This document shows positions 1 through 6,947 of a stretch of DNA of 12,621 nt, in pieces (position 1 is the first letter of the stretch; each line of letters opens with the position of its first letter). Source of the DNA: Opitutales bacterium UBA7389 (GTDB lineage: Bacteria > Verrucomicrobiota > Verrucomicrobiia > Opitutales > Opitutaceae); NCBI GenBank assembly GCA_002474325.1, contig DKNL01000249.1:623-13243 (forward strand), read 5' to 3'. The translations under genes were made by a program, and so were the position numbers. The notes under the pieces are model-generated. The model saw nothing but the letters and a program-made list of their open reading frames with translations, did not search any database and had not been told where the DNA came from.

Positions 1-12
1 GGCCTCGGCCTG

Positions 13-49
13 GGCAACCATGAAAACAGCGTTTAGCTAGGTGGTTGCC
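13..49. repeat. 8-bp inverted repeat (possible hairpin)
   Basis: GGCAACCA (13-20) is perfectly complementary to TGGTTGCC (42-49), with a 21-nt loop. No T-run follows, so an intrinsic terminator for an unseen upstream gene is only a weak possibility. Chance occurrence cannot be excluded. Confidence 0.3.
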
Positions 50-64
50 GAGCGTAGGGGCAGG

Positions 65-178
65 TTCAACCCGCGATAATTACACATCTTTCCGATTCAG
101 TATCTCTGGAATGTATGAACTGAATCTATTTTGGGTGTGTCCGAGGTTCATACAGTATCGCGGCGCTTCAACCCGCGA
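65..178. repeat. 12-bp direct repeat pair
   Basis: The 12-mer TTCAACCCGCGA occurs at 65-76 and again at 167-178. The two copies are 102 bp apart in the same orientation. The flanks differ, so this is a short shared core and not a long duplication. Function is unknown. Confidence 0.35.
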
Positions 179-338
179 ACTGCCAATAGATGCACCATAT
201 CAGGTTGGGTCGATTATCCACAATCGACCAAATTCCATTAATCATATCGGCCGACTTAAGAAGGTCAGCCCTGCCATTTATACGCGTGCTGAAGCCCCGC
301 ACTACTCGATTCAGTTTAACCTAACCGTGTAAATCCCC

Positions 339-1199
339 TCAATCGAAGACTACGGTCTTATTTTCGTAGACTAGGATGCGATTCTCTAAGTGCCAGGAAA
401 CCGCTTGGGCTAGTGTGAGTTTTTCGAGGTCCCGTCCTTTTCGGATGAGATCGCCCACATTATTCCGATGGGTAATCTGGGCGACGGCCTGATGGATAAT
501 GGGTCCTTGATCGAGATCGGCGGTAGCGTAGTGGGCGGTTGCTCCGATCAGTTTTACACCCTTTTTGTGGGCCTGGTGATAGGGCTTCGCTCCAGCGAAT
601 GCAGGCAGGAAAGAGTGGTGGATATTGATTACGGGCTTCCCAAAGGTATCCAGGAAGATGCTAGAGAGGATCTGCATGTATCGAGCCATGATAACGAGCT
701 CGATGTCGTTTTTCTTTAAAATCGAAAGCTGTTGAGCTTCGGCATCCGACTTCGTGTCTGTAGTTACCGGGATGTTTTCGAATGGCACGCCATACTTTTC
801 CGAAACTGGCCTCAAATCGTCGTGATTAGAGATAACCAAGGCCATGTCACAGGGGTAATCACCGGCTTTCCAGCGGAGCATCAAGTCATGAAAACAGTGA
901 TCCGCTTTGGAAACGAGAACGGCTACCTTTGGCTTAGCACCAGCGATAGCTACTTGAGTACGCATTCCGATCGAGTCACCGAATGAATGGAAGGCTTCAG
1001 CTTCCTGTTTAGGGTCTTTTGTGGACTCAATGGCCCATTCGATACGCTGGAAGAATACACCCTCCTCTTGGTCGCGATGCTGATCGGCATGGATGATGTT
1101 CCCCTCGCGCTCGAATATCCAATTCGAAACCTTGGCTACTAGGCCCCTTTGGTCGGGACCGGAGAGTAATGCGACCAGTCTGGATGGTTGGCTGCTCAT
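339..1199 (-). CDS. purU: Formyltetrahydrofolate deformylase
   Basis: This cytosolic enzyme hydrolyses 10-formyl-THF to THF and formate, which balances the one-carbon pool and can feed formate to PurT-type purine synthesis. The 286 residues match the usual family length. An N-terminal ACT regulatory domain (about 7-88) begins with the LLSGPDQRGLVAKVS stretch. The C-terminal formyltransferase-fold domain (about 90-280) contains INIHHSFLPAF (191-201) and DLDQGP (228-233). By analogy with PurN the catalytic residues would be Asn192, His194 and Asp230, all present. The ATG at 1197-1199 is chosen because the ACT domain starts seven residues later. No clear Shine-Dalgarno precedes it. The gene lies 71 bp downstream of carB on the same strand, so cotranscription is possible but unproven. 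The N-terminal ACT domain separates it from PurN. Confidence 0.95.
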   Translation of the reverse strand: MSSQPSRLVALLSGPDQRGLVAKVSNWIFEREGNIIHADQHRDQEEGVFFQRIEWAIESTKDPKQEAEAFHSFGDSIGMRTQVAIAGAKPKVAVLVSKADHCFHDLMLRWKAGDYPCDMALVISNHDDLRPVSEKYGVPFENIPVTTDTKSDAEAQQLSILKKNDIELVIMARYMQILSSIFLDTFGKPVINIHHSFLPAFAGAKPYHQAHKKGVKLIGATAHYATADLDQGPIIHQAVAQITHRNNVGDLIRKGRDLEKLTLAQAVSWHLENRILVYENKTVVFD

Positions 1200-1270
1200 A
1201 ACTTGGAAAATGGTATATCGCCGTAGAGCGAAGAGGCTTTAATTACCCTTCACAAGAAGGATTCCGTGAT

Positions 1271-4200
1271 TTAGACTGTAGCCACGTTTTTACCCACGTA
1301 GCTTTGCAAGGACCGGACATCGAAATCCTTTTCCTTCAAAGAGCCGATTCCAGCTACCGCGGCTGTTGCTCCAGTGAGTGTGGTCATGATACAAATATTG
1401 TTGGCGTAAGCGACTGAACGGATGTGGTTCTCGTCCTTACGGGGAATCATGCCCGAGGGCGTGTTGATTATCATTTGCATTTCGCCGTTTTTGACAAGGT
1501 CGATAACGTTGGGTCGGCCCTCTGCAATGCGGAATAGCTTTGTCGTTTCGATGCCGTTTTCTTTAAGAAAATCGGCAGTGCCGCTAGTCGAGTAGATTTG
1601 GAATCCCAGCGAAGCGAGATTCTTTGCGAGTTCAACAGCCTTGGGCTTATCGCTGTCCTTAACGCTTAGGAAGACGTTGCCCTCAGTCGGCAGGCAGGGC
1701 TTTGCGGCTGCTTGAGTCTTGGCGAATGCGATCCCGAAGTCGGTATCGAGACCCATGACTTCTCCCGTTGAGCGCATTTCTGGACCGAGGCGAATAGTGG
1801 TGCCTGGGAAGCGGACAAATGGAAAAACCGATTCTTTGATGCACCAGTGTTTCGGGGTCATTTCTTCGGTAAATCCGAGCTCTGGCAGCGTCTTGCCCGT
1901 CATTAGTTTGGCAGCCATTTTCGCTAGCGGTACGCCAATGGCCTTTGAGACGAAGGGAACAGTTCGCGAGGCCCGTGGGTTCACTTCTAAAACAAAGAGC
2001 TGCTCGTCTTTGATTGCGAACTGGATGTTCATCAAACCAACAACACTGAGAGCTTTGGCCAATCGATAACTGGCCTGCCTCACCGTTTCGATCATTTCGT
2101 CGCCCAAAGTGTGCGGGGGCAAGACCATTGCGGCATCGCCACTGTGAACGCCAGCGAACTCGATATGCTCGAGCATTCCGCCGATCAGCGTGGTTTCGCC
2201 ATCGGAAATACAATCTACATCGAGCTCTATCGCATCCTCGAGAAACTTATCGAGAAGCACTGGTTTTCCTGGGGAGGCTTCAAAAGCCTCTCGGATAACG
2301 CCTCGGAGTTCGTCCATGCTATAAACAATAAACATGCCTCGGCCACCGAGAACAAAAGAGGGGCGCACGAGAATCGGGAAACCTACTTGTTCTGCTATCT
2401 CGCAGGCTTCGGCCTCGTTCAAAGCGGTTAAATTCTCGGGTTGCTTGAGGCCTACTTCATCGAGGATCCGCTTAAACAACTCGCGATCTTCGGCAGTATC
2501 GATACTCTCCGGAGACGTGCCGATAATGTTTACCCCGTGGGATTTCAGCTGCGAGGCTAGATTCAAGGGCGTTTGCCCGCCGTACTGAACAATGGCTCCA
2601 GAGCATCCTTCCTGGTTATAGATCTCGAGGACGTCTTCCAAAGTGAGTGGCTCGAAAAACAATCGATCGGATGTATCATAATCTGTGGATACCGTTTCCG
2701 GATTGGAATTAACCATCACTGATTCGTATCCGAGCTCTTGGAGAGCGAAGGAGGCATGCACGCAACAGTAATCAAACTCGATGCCTTGACCGATCCGGTT
2801 GGGCCCACCGCCGATGATCATGATCTTTTCCTTATCGGAAGGAGCGATTTCGTTTTCTACCCCGTATGAGGAATAGTAATATGGAGTTTTCGCGGCAAAT
2901 TCAGCTGCGCAAGTGTCTACCAGTCGATACACCGTGTCGATGCCTAAGCTTTTACGTTTCTCTTTCACCTGATCCCATGGGCAATCAAGTAACCAACCCA
3001 ATTGGCGATCCGAAAATCCATATTCTTTGGCGAGACGAAGCGAGTCGGTATCGACCGTATCCAAATTTTGAGACTTCAGCTCGCCCTCAAGCTCGCTGAT
3101 TTGCTCCAATTGACGAATAAACCAGGGATCGATCTTGGTTAGTTCGAATATCTCCTCCGCAGAAAAGCCTGCTTTGAAAGCGTAGCGAAGGTAGAAGAGC
3201 CTCTCTGCATTGGGGCGAACGAGTTTCGCTTTGATCACCTCTTTGTTAGGCAGCTCGTCGCCTCCAAGTTTGCCGCCGCCGAAGCCCCACGATCCGATTT
3301 CCAGTGAACGCAAAGCCTTTTGAAACGACTCCTTGAAGGTCATTCCGATGGCCATGGTTTCCCCGACCGACTTCATGGATGACGTCAGGGTATCGTCGGC
3401 TCCTGGGAACTTCTCAAAGGTGAAGCGAGGGATTTTGGTGACGACGTAATCGATAGTGGGCTCGAAGCTGGCTGGCGTCTTTTGAGTGATGTCATTCGGG
3501 ATTTCGTCCAGGCTGTAACCGACAGCAAGTTTGGCAGCGAACTTGGCGATAGGAAATCCAGTTGCTTTCGAGGCTAGTGCTGAACTTCTGGATACGCGAG
3601 GATTCATTTCGATGACAACCATACGGCCGGTATCTGGGCAGGTGGAGAACTGAATATTAGAACCGCCCGTCTCTACACCAATCTCTCGGATTACGGCGAA
3701 GGATGCGTCGCGCATGGATTGGTATTCGCGATCAGTTAAAGTCATCGAGGGGGCCACGGTAATAGAGTCACCTGTATGGACTCCCATGGGGTCGAAGTTC
3801 TCGATGGAGCAAATGACGACGCACTGGTCCTTCCGGTCCCGCATGACCTCCATCTCGTATTCCTTCCAGCCGAGCAAGCACTCTTCGATTAGCACTTCAT
3901 GCACGGGGGAAACCTCTAGTCCATGGGAGACGATTTGCTCGAACTCCTCTTTGTTGTAAGCGATTCCTCCGCCTGAGCCGCCGAGCGTAAAGCTGGGGCG
4001 AATAATGAAGGGATACGTGCCGATTGCTTCCGCTGCTTCTTTGGCTGATGCTAGGGATTTCACGGTTCGGGATCGGGCGACATCGAGCCCAATCTTCAGC
4101 ATGGCTTCCTTAAAGAGCTCACGGTCCTCGCCCTTTTTAATCGCATCGGGCCGGGCCCCGATCATTTCTACGCCGTGCGCCGCTAGAATGCCGGCTTTGT

Positions 4201-4507
4201 CGAGATCCAGCGATAAATTCAATGCCGTTTGTCCGCCGAGCGTCGGCAAGAGAGCATCCGGTTTCTCTTTAGCGATGATCTTTTCTACCGCCTCTACAGT
4301 CAATGGTTCGATGTAAGTGACGTCCGCGAACTCGGGGTCCGTCATGATGGTGGCGGGGTTGCTATTAATCAGGATGACTTTGTAGCCTTCTTCTTTTAGC
4401 GCCTTGCAGGCCTGTGTTCCTGAATAGTCAAATTCGCAGGCTTGGCCTATGACGATAGGGCCAGCTCCGATAATAAGGATCGTTTCGATGTCAGTACGCT
4501 TGGGCAT
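1271..4507 (-). CDS. carB: Carbamoyl-phosphate synthase large subunit
   Basis: This is the large subunit of glutamine-dependent carbamoyl-phosphate synthase. It uses two ATP, bicarbonate and ammonia delivered by CarA to make carbamoyl phosphate for pyrimidines and arginine. The 1078 residues match the usual length of about 1070. The internal duplication is plain: the first ATP-grasp half opens with IIGAGPIVIGQACEFDYSG and NSNPATIMTD, the second with IIGGGPNRIGQGIEFDYC and NSNPETVSTDYDT. Each half has the ATP-grasp signatures, including RPSFTLGGSGGG and RPSFVLGGRG and the metal-binding EMNPRVSRSSALASKATG and EVNPRASRTVPFVSKA. A helical oligomerisation region separates the halves. The last 130 or so residues form an MGS-like allosteric domain (FLSVKDSDK, STSGTADFL, NTPSG). 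The ATG at 4505-4507 gives the expected N-terminus (MPKRTDI). carA is not in the window, so the two subunits are unlinked or carA lies elsewhere. Confidence 0.98.
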   Translation of the reverse strand: MPKRTDIETILIIGAGPIVIGQACEFDYSGTQACKALKEEGYKVILINSNPATIMTDPEFADVTYIEPLTVEAVEKIIAKEKPDALLPTLGGQTALNLSLDLDKAGILAAHGVEMIGARPDAIKKGEDRELFKEAMLKIGLDVARSRTVKSLASAKEAAEAIGTYPFIIRPSFTLGGSGGGIAYNKEEFEQIVSHGLEVSPVHEVLIEECLLGWKEYEMEVMRDRKDQCVVICSIENFDPMGVHTGDSITVAPSMTLTDREYQSMRDASFAVIREIGVETGGSNIQFSTCPDTGRMVVIEMNPRVSRSSALASKATGFPIAKFAAKLAVGYSLDEIPNDITQKTPASFEPTIDYVVTKIPRFTFEKFPGADDTLTSSMKSVGETMAIGMTFKESFQKALRSLEIGSWGFGGGKLGGDELPNKEVIKAKLVRPNAERLFYLRYAFKAGFSAEEIFELTKIDPWFIRQLEQISELEGELKSQNLDTVDTDSLRLAKEYGFSDRQLGWLLDCPWDQVKEKRKSLGIDTVYRLVDTCAAEFAAKTPYYYSSYGVENEIAPSDKEKIMIIGGGPNRIGQGIEFDYCCVHASFALQELGYESVMVNSNPETVSTDYDTSDRLFFEPLTLEDVLEIYNQEGCSGAIVQYGGQTPLNLASQLKSHGVNIIGTSPESIDTAEDRELFKRILDEVGLKQPENLTALNEAEACEIAEQVGFPILVRPSFVLGGRGMFIVYSMDELRGVIREAFEASPGKPVLLDKFLEDAIELDVDCISDGETTLIGGMLEHIEFAGVHSGDAAMVLPPHTLGDEMIETVRQASYRLAKALSVVGLMNIQFAIKDEQLFVLEVNPRASRTVPFVSKAIGVPLAKMAAKLMTGKTLPELGFTEEMTPKHWCIKESVFPFVRFPGTTIRLGPEMRSTGEVMGLDTDFGIAFAKTQAAAKPCLPTEGNVFLSVKDSDKPKAVELAKNLASLGFQIYSTSGTADFLKENGIETTKLFRIAEGRPNVIDLVKNGEMQMIINTPSGMIPRKDENHIRSVAYANNICIMTTLTGATAAVAGIGSLKEKDFDVRSLQSYVGKNVATV

Positions 4508-4671
4508 GTGTTAAAATTTGCTCAAGTTGTGTCACACTGTTGGAAAGAGGTGCAAGGCGAAACGGATGGGAAGCTAGTTGAAGTTTGGATGAGGAACAAT
4601 TAACGTGATTGAGGTGACGAGAGCTGTGCCGCTTTAATCGTTAGCCTGGGTCAATAGAAAGAACGCATACA

Positions 4672-4834
4672 ATGAAAGGCAAAAGTTAAACCATAGAACA
4701 TAAGATCCGCGTCCTGCGTGAGGCGGAGAGAAGCGAGCAAACCTAGCACCGTTAGAAGAAGGAATTCGGCATGATGTAGGTCGATCAGGCCAAGCAGCTC
4801 AAGGAGCTTTTGAAAAAGGCTTTGGGAAAAAGCT
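4672..4834 (+). pseudogene. IS3-family orfA remnant (HTH transposase subunit)
   Basis: Reading from ATG 4672 in one frame gives a typical OrfA start (MKGKS, then TIEHKIRVLREAE) and, further on, SEQT, HR, KKEFGMM and VDQAKQLKEL. This is the helix-turn-helix plus leucine-zipper OrfA pattern. Four stops interrupt it: TAA 4687-4689, TAG 4744-4746, TAG 4753-4755 and TAG 4777-4779. The stop at 4753 sits where family members have Trp (HRW). About 15 codons appear deleted between REAE and SEQT. After LKELLKK the frame degenerates and runs into the orfB remnant, so the end of orfA is also lost. The assignment rests on my recall of the family pattern, but the match is close. Confidence 0.75.
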
Positions 4835-5617
4835 GTGGGCCACGGGCACCGTTGCACCGTGCTGGCGGCTTGCCGCCACTTCGGGCTGCATCGCAGCATG
4901 TTCGCCTATCGAGCGAAACAGCCTGACGCCCTGCTGTCGAAGCCCAAGACGACGGTTCGTCGAGTCCTCGATCTATATCCAGAAATGGGATACTCGAAGA
5001 TAGCCCGCCTCCTTAAGCGGGAGTGCTTGTCGGTGGGTGCCCGCATGGTCCACTGGCTGCGTCGCGAACTCGGCCTGGCCGTTCGCGCGTTGAAGTCCAG
5101 ATGCCGGTGCCGAGGGTGCCGACCAAGGCGACGCATCGCAACAACATCTGGAGGCGGAACTTCGTTCACGACACGACGATGGGCGGCAGAACGCCTAGCA
5201 TGCTCAACTTACTAGATAAGTACACTTGAGAATGCCTATGTGCGTGGATTGCCGGATTAACAGGCGCAAGGTCAAGCGGATCATATCGGTATTGATCGAG
5301 CGACATGAGGTCCACGAACACATCCGCAGCGACAACGGTTCGGAGTTCATCGAGTGCGGGCTACGGAGCTGGCTGGCCGTTAAGAGGATCGAGACCCGAT
5401 ACATCGAACCAGGAAGCCCTTGGCAGAACGGATACTTGGAGAGATTCAGTACTCGCTTCCGGTAGGAATGCCCCAATCAAGAACAGCTATGGACTTTGAG
5501 CGAGACTCGAGTGGTGGTCGAAGGGTGGCGATGGAAGTACAACAATATACGACTTCAGCTCTCGCTAGCTTAGATGAATCCGCTGGAGTTCTCCCAGGAA
5601 CCGCCATAGAAAATCGA
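4835..5617 (+). pseudogene. IS3-family orfB remnant (DDE transposase)
   Basis: Three reading frames together rebuild one OrfB. Frame 1 (4835 to about 5095) holds the N-terminal HTH_21-like part (YPEMGYSKIARLLKRE, VHWLRRELGL). Frame 2 (about 5100-5226) holds THRNNIWRRNFVHDTT and MLNLLDKYT. Frame 3 (about 5235-5600) holds IRSDNGSEFI, EPGSPWQNGYLERF, ECPNQEQLWTLSETRVVVE and WRWKYNNIRLQLSL. The catalytic second Asp (codon 5331-5333) and Glu (5439-5441) are separated by 35 residues, the classic D(35)E spacing. The first Asp of the expected DFVHD motif is AAC (Asn) at 5158-5160. Stops lie at 5227-5229, 5463-5465 and 5571-5573. The protein cannot be made as one piece, so it is inactive. Confidence 0.85.
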
Positions 5618-5828
5618 ATCGTCCCAACATTGACAACCTATACAACATTAACCACATCATTAGGATGCCTAGGCTAACGAAAGCCATGGCTCAGTTTCGG
5701 TAACTCGACCATAGAGAAAGTGGATCCATTTTTCCTAGAACCTCCGGATGTTGTAAAGGTGCCTGAAAAGTTTATCTGGCGGTAATGCAATACAAATGGG
5801 TTCACTCACTTTGTTGTTTTAATATTTC

Positions 5829-6749
5829 ATGATTTTTCTTCTTGGTAGCACAGGTTATGTGGGCCAGTTGTTTCAACGGCAGCTTACGGAAAAGTCGGTT
5901 GAATGGGGGACCCTAAATAGCCGCCAATTCACCTTTGCAAACAAGGCTGATTTGATTGAGGTGCTGAGAATCAAAAGGGCATCTTTCCTCGTTAACTGTG
6001 CAGGCTACACTGGCAAACCCAATGTTGATGGCTGCGAACTGGACAAAGGCAACTGTCTTGAAGGAAACACGGTTCTGCCCTCCGTTATCCGTGAAGTTTG
6101 TGCTGAAGTCGGGATCGGTTGGGGACACGTATCGAGTGGTTGCATTTTTTCCGACGAACGCCCCGGCGGGGGAGGCTGGCGAGAGGACGATGCGCCGAAT
6201 TTTTGTTTCCGCCACCCACCTTGCTCATTCTACAGCGGGACTAAGGCATTAGGCGAAGAGGTACTTGGTTGGCACGAAACGGGAAATGGTGATAATTGGC
6301 CCTTTTGGAAACATAAAAGTGACCCTGAAGGTTATGTTTGGCGGTTGCGGATACCGTTCAACGAGATTGATGGGCCTCGCAATTATGTTTCGAAGCTGCA
6401 GCGCTATGAGAATCTTTTGCAGGCACGAAACTCCCTTAGCCATCTAGAGGATTTTGTGCGAGCCTGCTGGAGTTGCATTGAAAAAGAAGTTCCGTATGGA
6501 ATTTATAATGTGACTAATCCAGGATCGGTAACGACCTCCGACGTCGTCGAGCTTATTCTCAAATATGGAGTAAACAACAAGGACTATAAATTTTTCGACA
6601 GCGAAGAGGAATTCATGTCCAAAGCAGCGAAAGCGCCTCGCTCCAATTGCGTTTTGGATACCGCCAAACTACAAGGCGCCGGCATTCACATGCGACCTGT
6701 CCAAGAAGCTCTAGAATGGTCCTTGAAAAATTGGAAACGAGAAAAGTAA
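5829..6749 (+). CDS. NRS/ER-like nucleotide-sugar 3,5-epimerase/4-reductase (RmlD superfamily)
   Basis: This is a cytosolic short-chain dehydrogenase of the extended, RmlD-like group. The N-terminus has a Rossmann dinucleotide-binding loop, GSTGYVG (6-12), and the catalytic YSGTK (Tyr135, Lys139) is intact. Several blocks resemble the plant bifunctional rhamnose enzyme NRS/ER (UER1, RHM C-terminal half) as I recall it: NCAGYTGKPNVDGCE (56-70), SSGCIF (102-107), EDDAPNF (119-125), GPRNYVSKLQRYE (182-194), GIYNVTNPG (224-232) and APRSNCVLD (269-277). Cys105 and Lys189 fall where I recall the plant epimerisation residues to be. A Trp-rich stretch at about 147-171 looks like an insertion. At 306 residues it fits both RmlD and NRS/ER. 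Followed by rmlB and rmlA with no rmlC nearby, it likely performs both last steps to dTDP-L-rhamnose. Many pipelines would label it dTDP-4-dehydrorhamnose reductase. No clear RBS precedes the ATG. Confidence 0.75.
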   Translation: MIFLLGSTGYVGQLFQRQLTEKSVEWGTLNSRQFTFANKADLIEVLRIKRASFLVNCAGYTGKPNVDGCELDKGNCLEGNTVLPSVIREVCAEVGIGWGHVSSGCIFSDERPGGGGWREDDAPNFCFRHPPCSFYSGTKALGEEVLGWHETGNGDNWPFWKHKSDPEGYVWRLRIPFNEIDGPRNYVSKLQRYENLLQARNSLSHLEDFVRACWSCIEKEVPYGIYNVTNPGSVTTSDVVELILKYGVNNKDYKFFDSEEEFMSKAAKAPRSNCVLDTAKLQGAGIHMRPVQEALEWSLKNWKREK

Positions 6750-6947
6750 GAAACTAGCCGCGAAGCACGCCAAGGAACGACAAATGAATGATACCGCAGA
6801 GCCGATGATGATCGTGGAGGATTGGCCGAAATAGAGAAACTGGTTAATTTACAATATTCATAATTCTGCAAACCCTTCGCGGACACAGCTTGCTTCTTGT
6901 CTCGCCGTAATAAATGAAGGCGGATCGCGGTTAAACTAATCACTATC
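6750..6947. repeat. Intergenic repeat region before rmlB
   Basis: This gap is a patchwork of ACCGC-type units in both orientations. CTAGCCGCGAAGCACGCC starts near 6754, CCGCAGAG lies near 6804, CTTCGCGG is near 6875, and a 42-bp unit ends in GCGGTTAA at 6934. The first block is a weak inverted match to the right end of the 42-bp unit (roughly AACCGCGATCCGCC), so the whole may be a degraded element of about 180 bp. I see no gene and no convincing terminator. rmlB starts 13 nt after the last repeat. Confidence 0.55.
6893..6934 (-). repeat. 42-bp repeat copy 1, just upstream of rmlB
   Basis: Read on the minus strand this begins TTAACCGCGATCCGCC and continues CTTCATTTATTACGGCGAG. It matches the copy at 8053-8094 at 38 of 42 positions by hand alignment, but lies in the opposite orientation. 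Its last base is 13 nt before the rmlB ATG, so it would fall within the 5' untranslated region or the core promoter of rmlB. Confidence 0.8.

Larger units (their letters stand above)
1..338. other. Intergenic stretch with small repeats, no supported gene
   Basis: I see no convincing gene in this stretch. The only open frame (45-332, plus strand) would start at TTG and encodes a product of mixed composition with no recognisable domain. Two small structures are visible. An 8-bp perfect inverted repeat pairs GGCAACCA at 13-20 with TGGTTGCC at 42-49. A 12-bp direct repeat, TTCAACCCGCGA, lies at 65-76 and 167-178, and the second copy sits inside a short CGCGG/CCGCG hairpin (159-163 with 173-177). 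The 3' end of purU abuts the right edge, so part of this region is purU downstream sequence. No U-rich terminator for purU is evident. Confidence 0.5.
4638..5680 (+). mobile_element. Decayed IS3-family insertion sequence
   Basis: This is a relic about 1.04 kb long carrying orfA and orfB remnants in the usual IS3 order. Candidate terminal inverted repeats are TCGTTAGCCTGGG at 4638-4650 and, inverted, CCTAGGCTAACGA at 5668-5680. They match at 12 of 13 positions. The outer flanks also share GCTTT/AAAGC with a 2-nt offset, so the true ends may lie a few bases further out. I see no target-site duplication. Seven in-frame stops, at least two frameshifts and internal deletions show it is long dead. 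It occupies the gap between the carB promoter region and the rhamnose cluster. Confidence 0.85.

Noticed and set aside
45..332. Plus-strand open frame of 95 codons at the left edge
   Set aside because: It starts at TTG without an RBS, its composition is mixed, I recognise no domain, and the region carries repeats. Not supported as a gene.
1247..1260. CCTTC/GAAGG hairpin between carB and purU
   Set aside because: The stem is five pairs with no T-run in the direction of transcription, so it is too weak to call a terminator.
1683..2213. Minus-strand frame of 176 codons inside carB
   Set aside because: It lies in another frame of the intact carB gene and its Arg/Asn-rich product is typical of a shadow frame.
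4835..5215. Separate intact small gene
   Set aside because: The frame matches only the N-terminal part of an IS3 OrfB and runs out where a frameshift moves the transposase to another frame, so it is part of the pseudogene.
5740..5828. Sigma-70 promoter before the NRS/ER-like gene
   Set aside because: Several AT-rich hexamers are present (for example TTGTAA near 5751 and AATATT near 5821), but no pair has both good matches and correct spacing.
5829..6749. Plain rmlD (dTDP-4-dehydrorhamnose reductase)
   Set aside because: It is in the same superfamily, but the GKPNVDGCE, GCIF, PRNYVSK and APRSN blocks look closer to NRS/ER and no rmlC accompanies it. I kept the symbol empty because the function is not proven.
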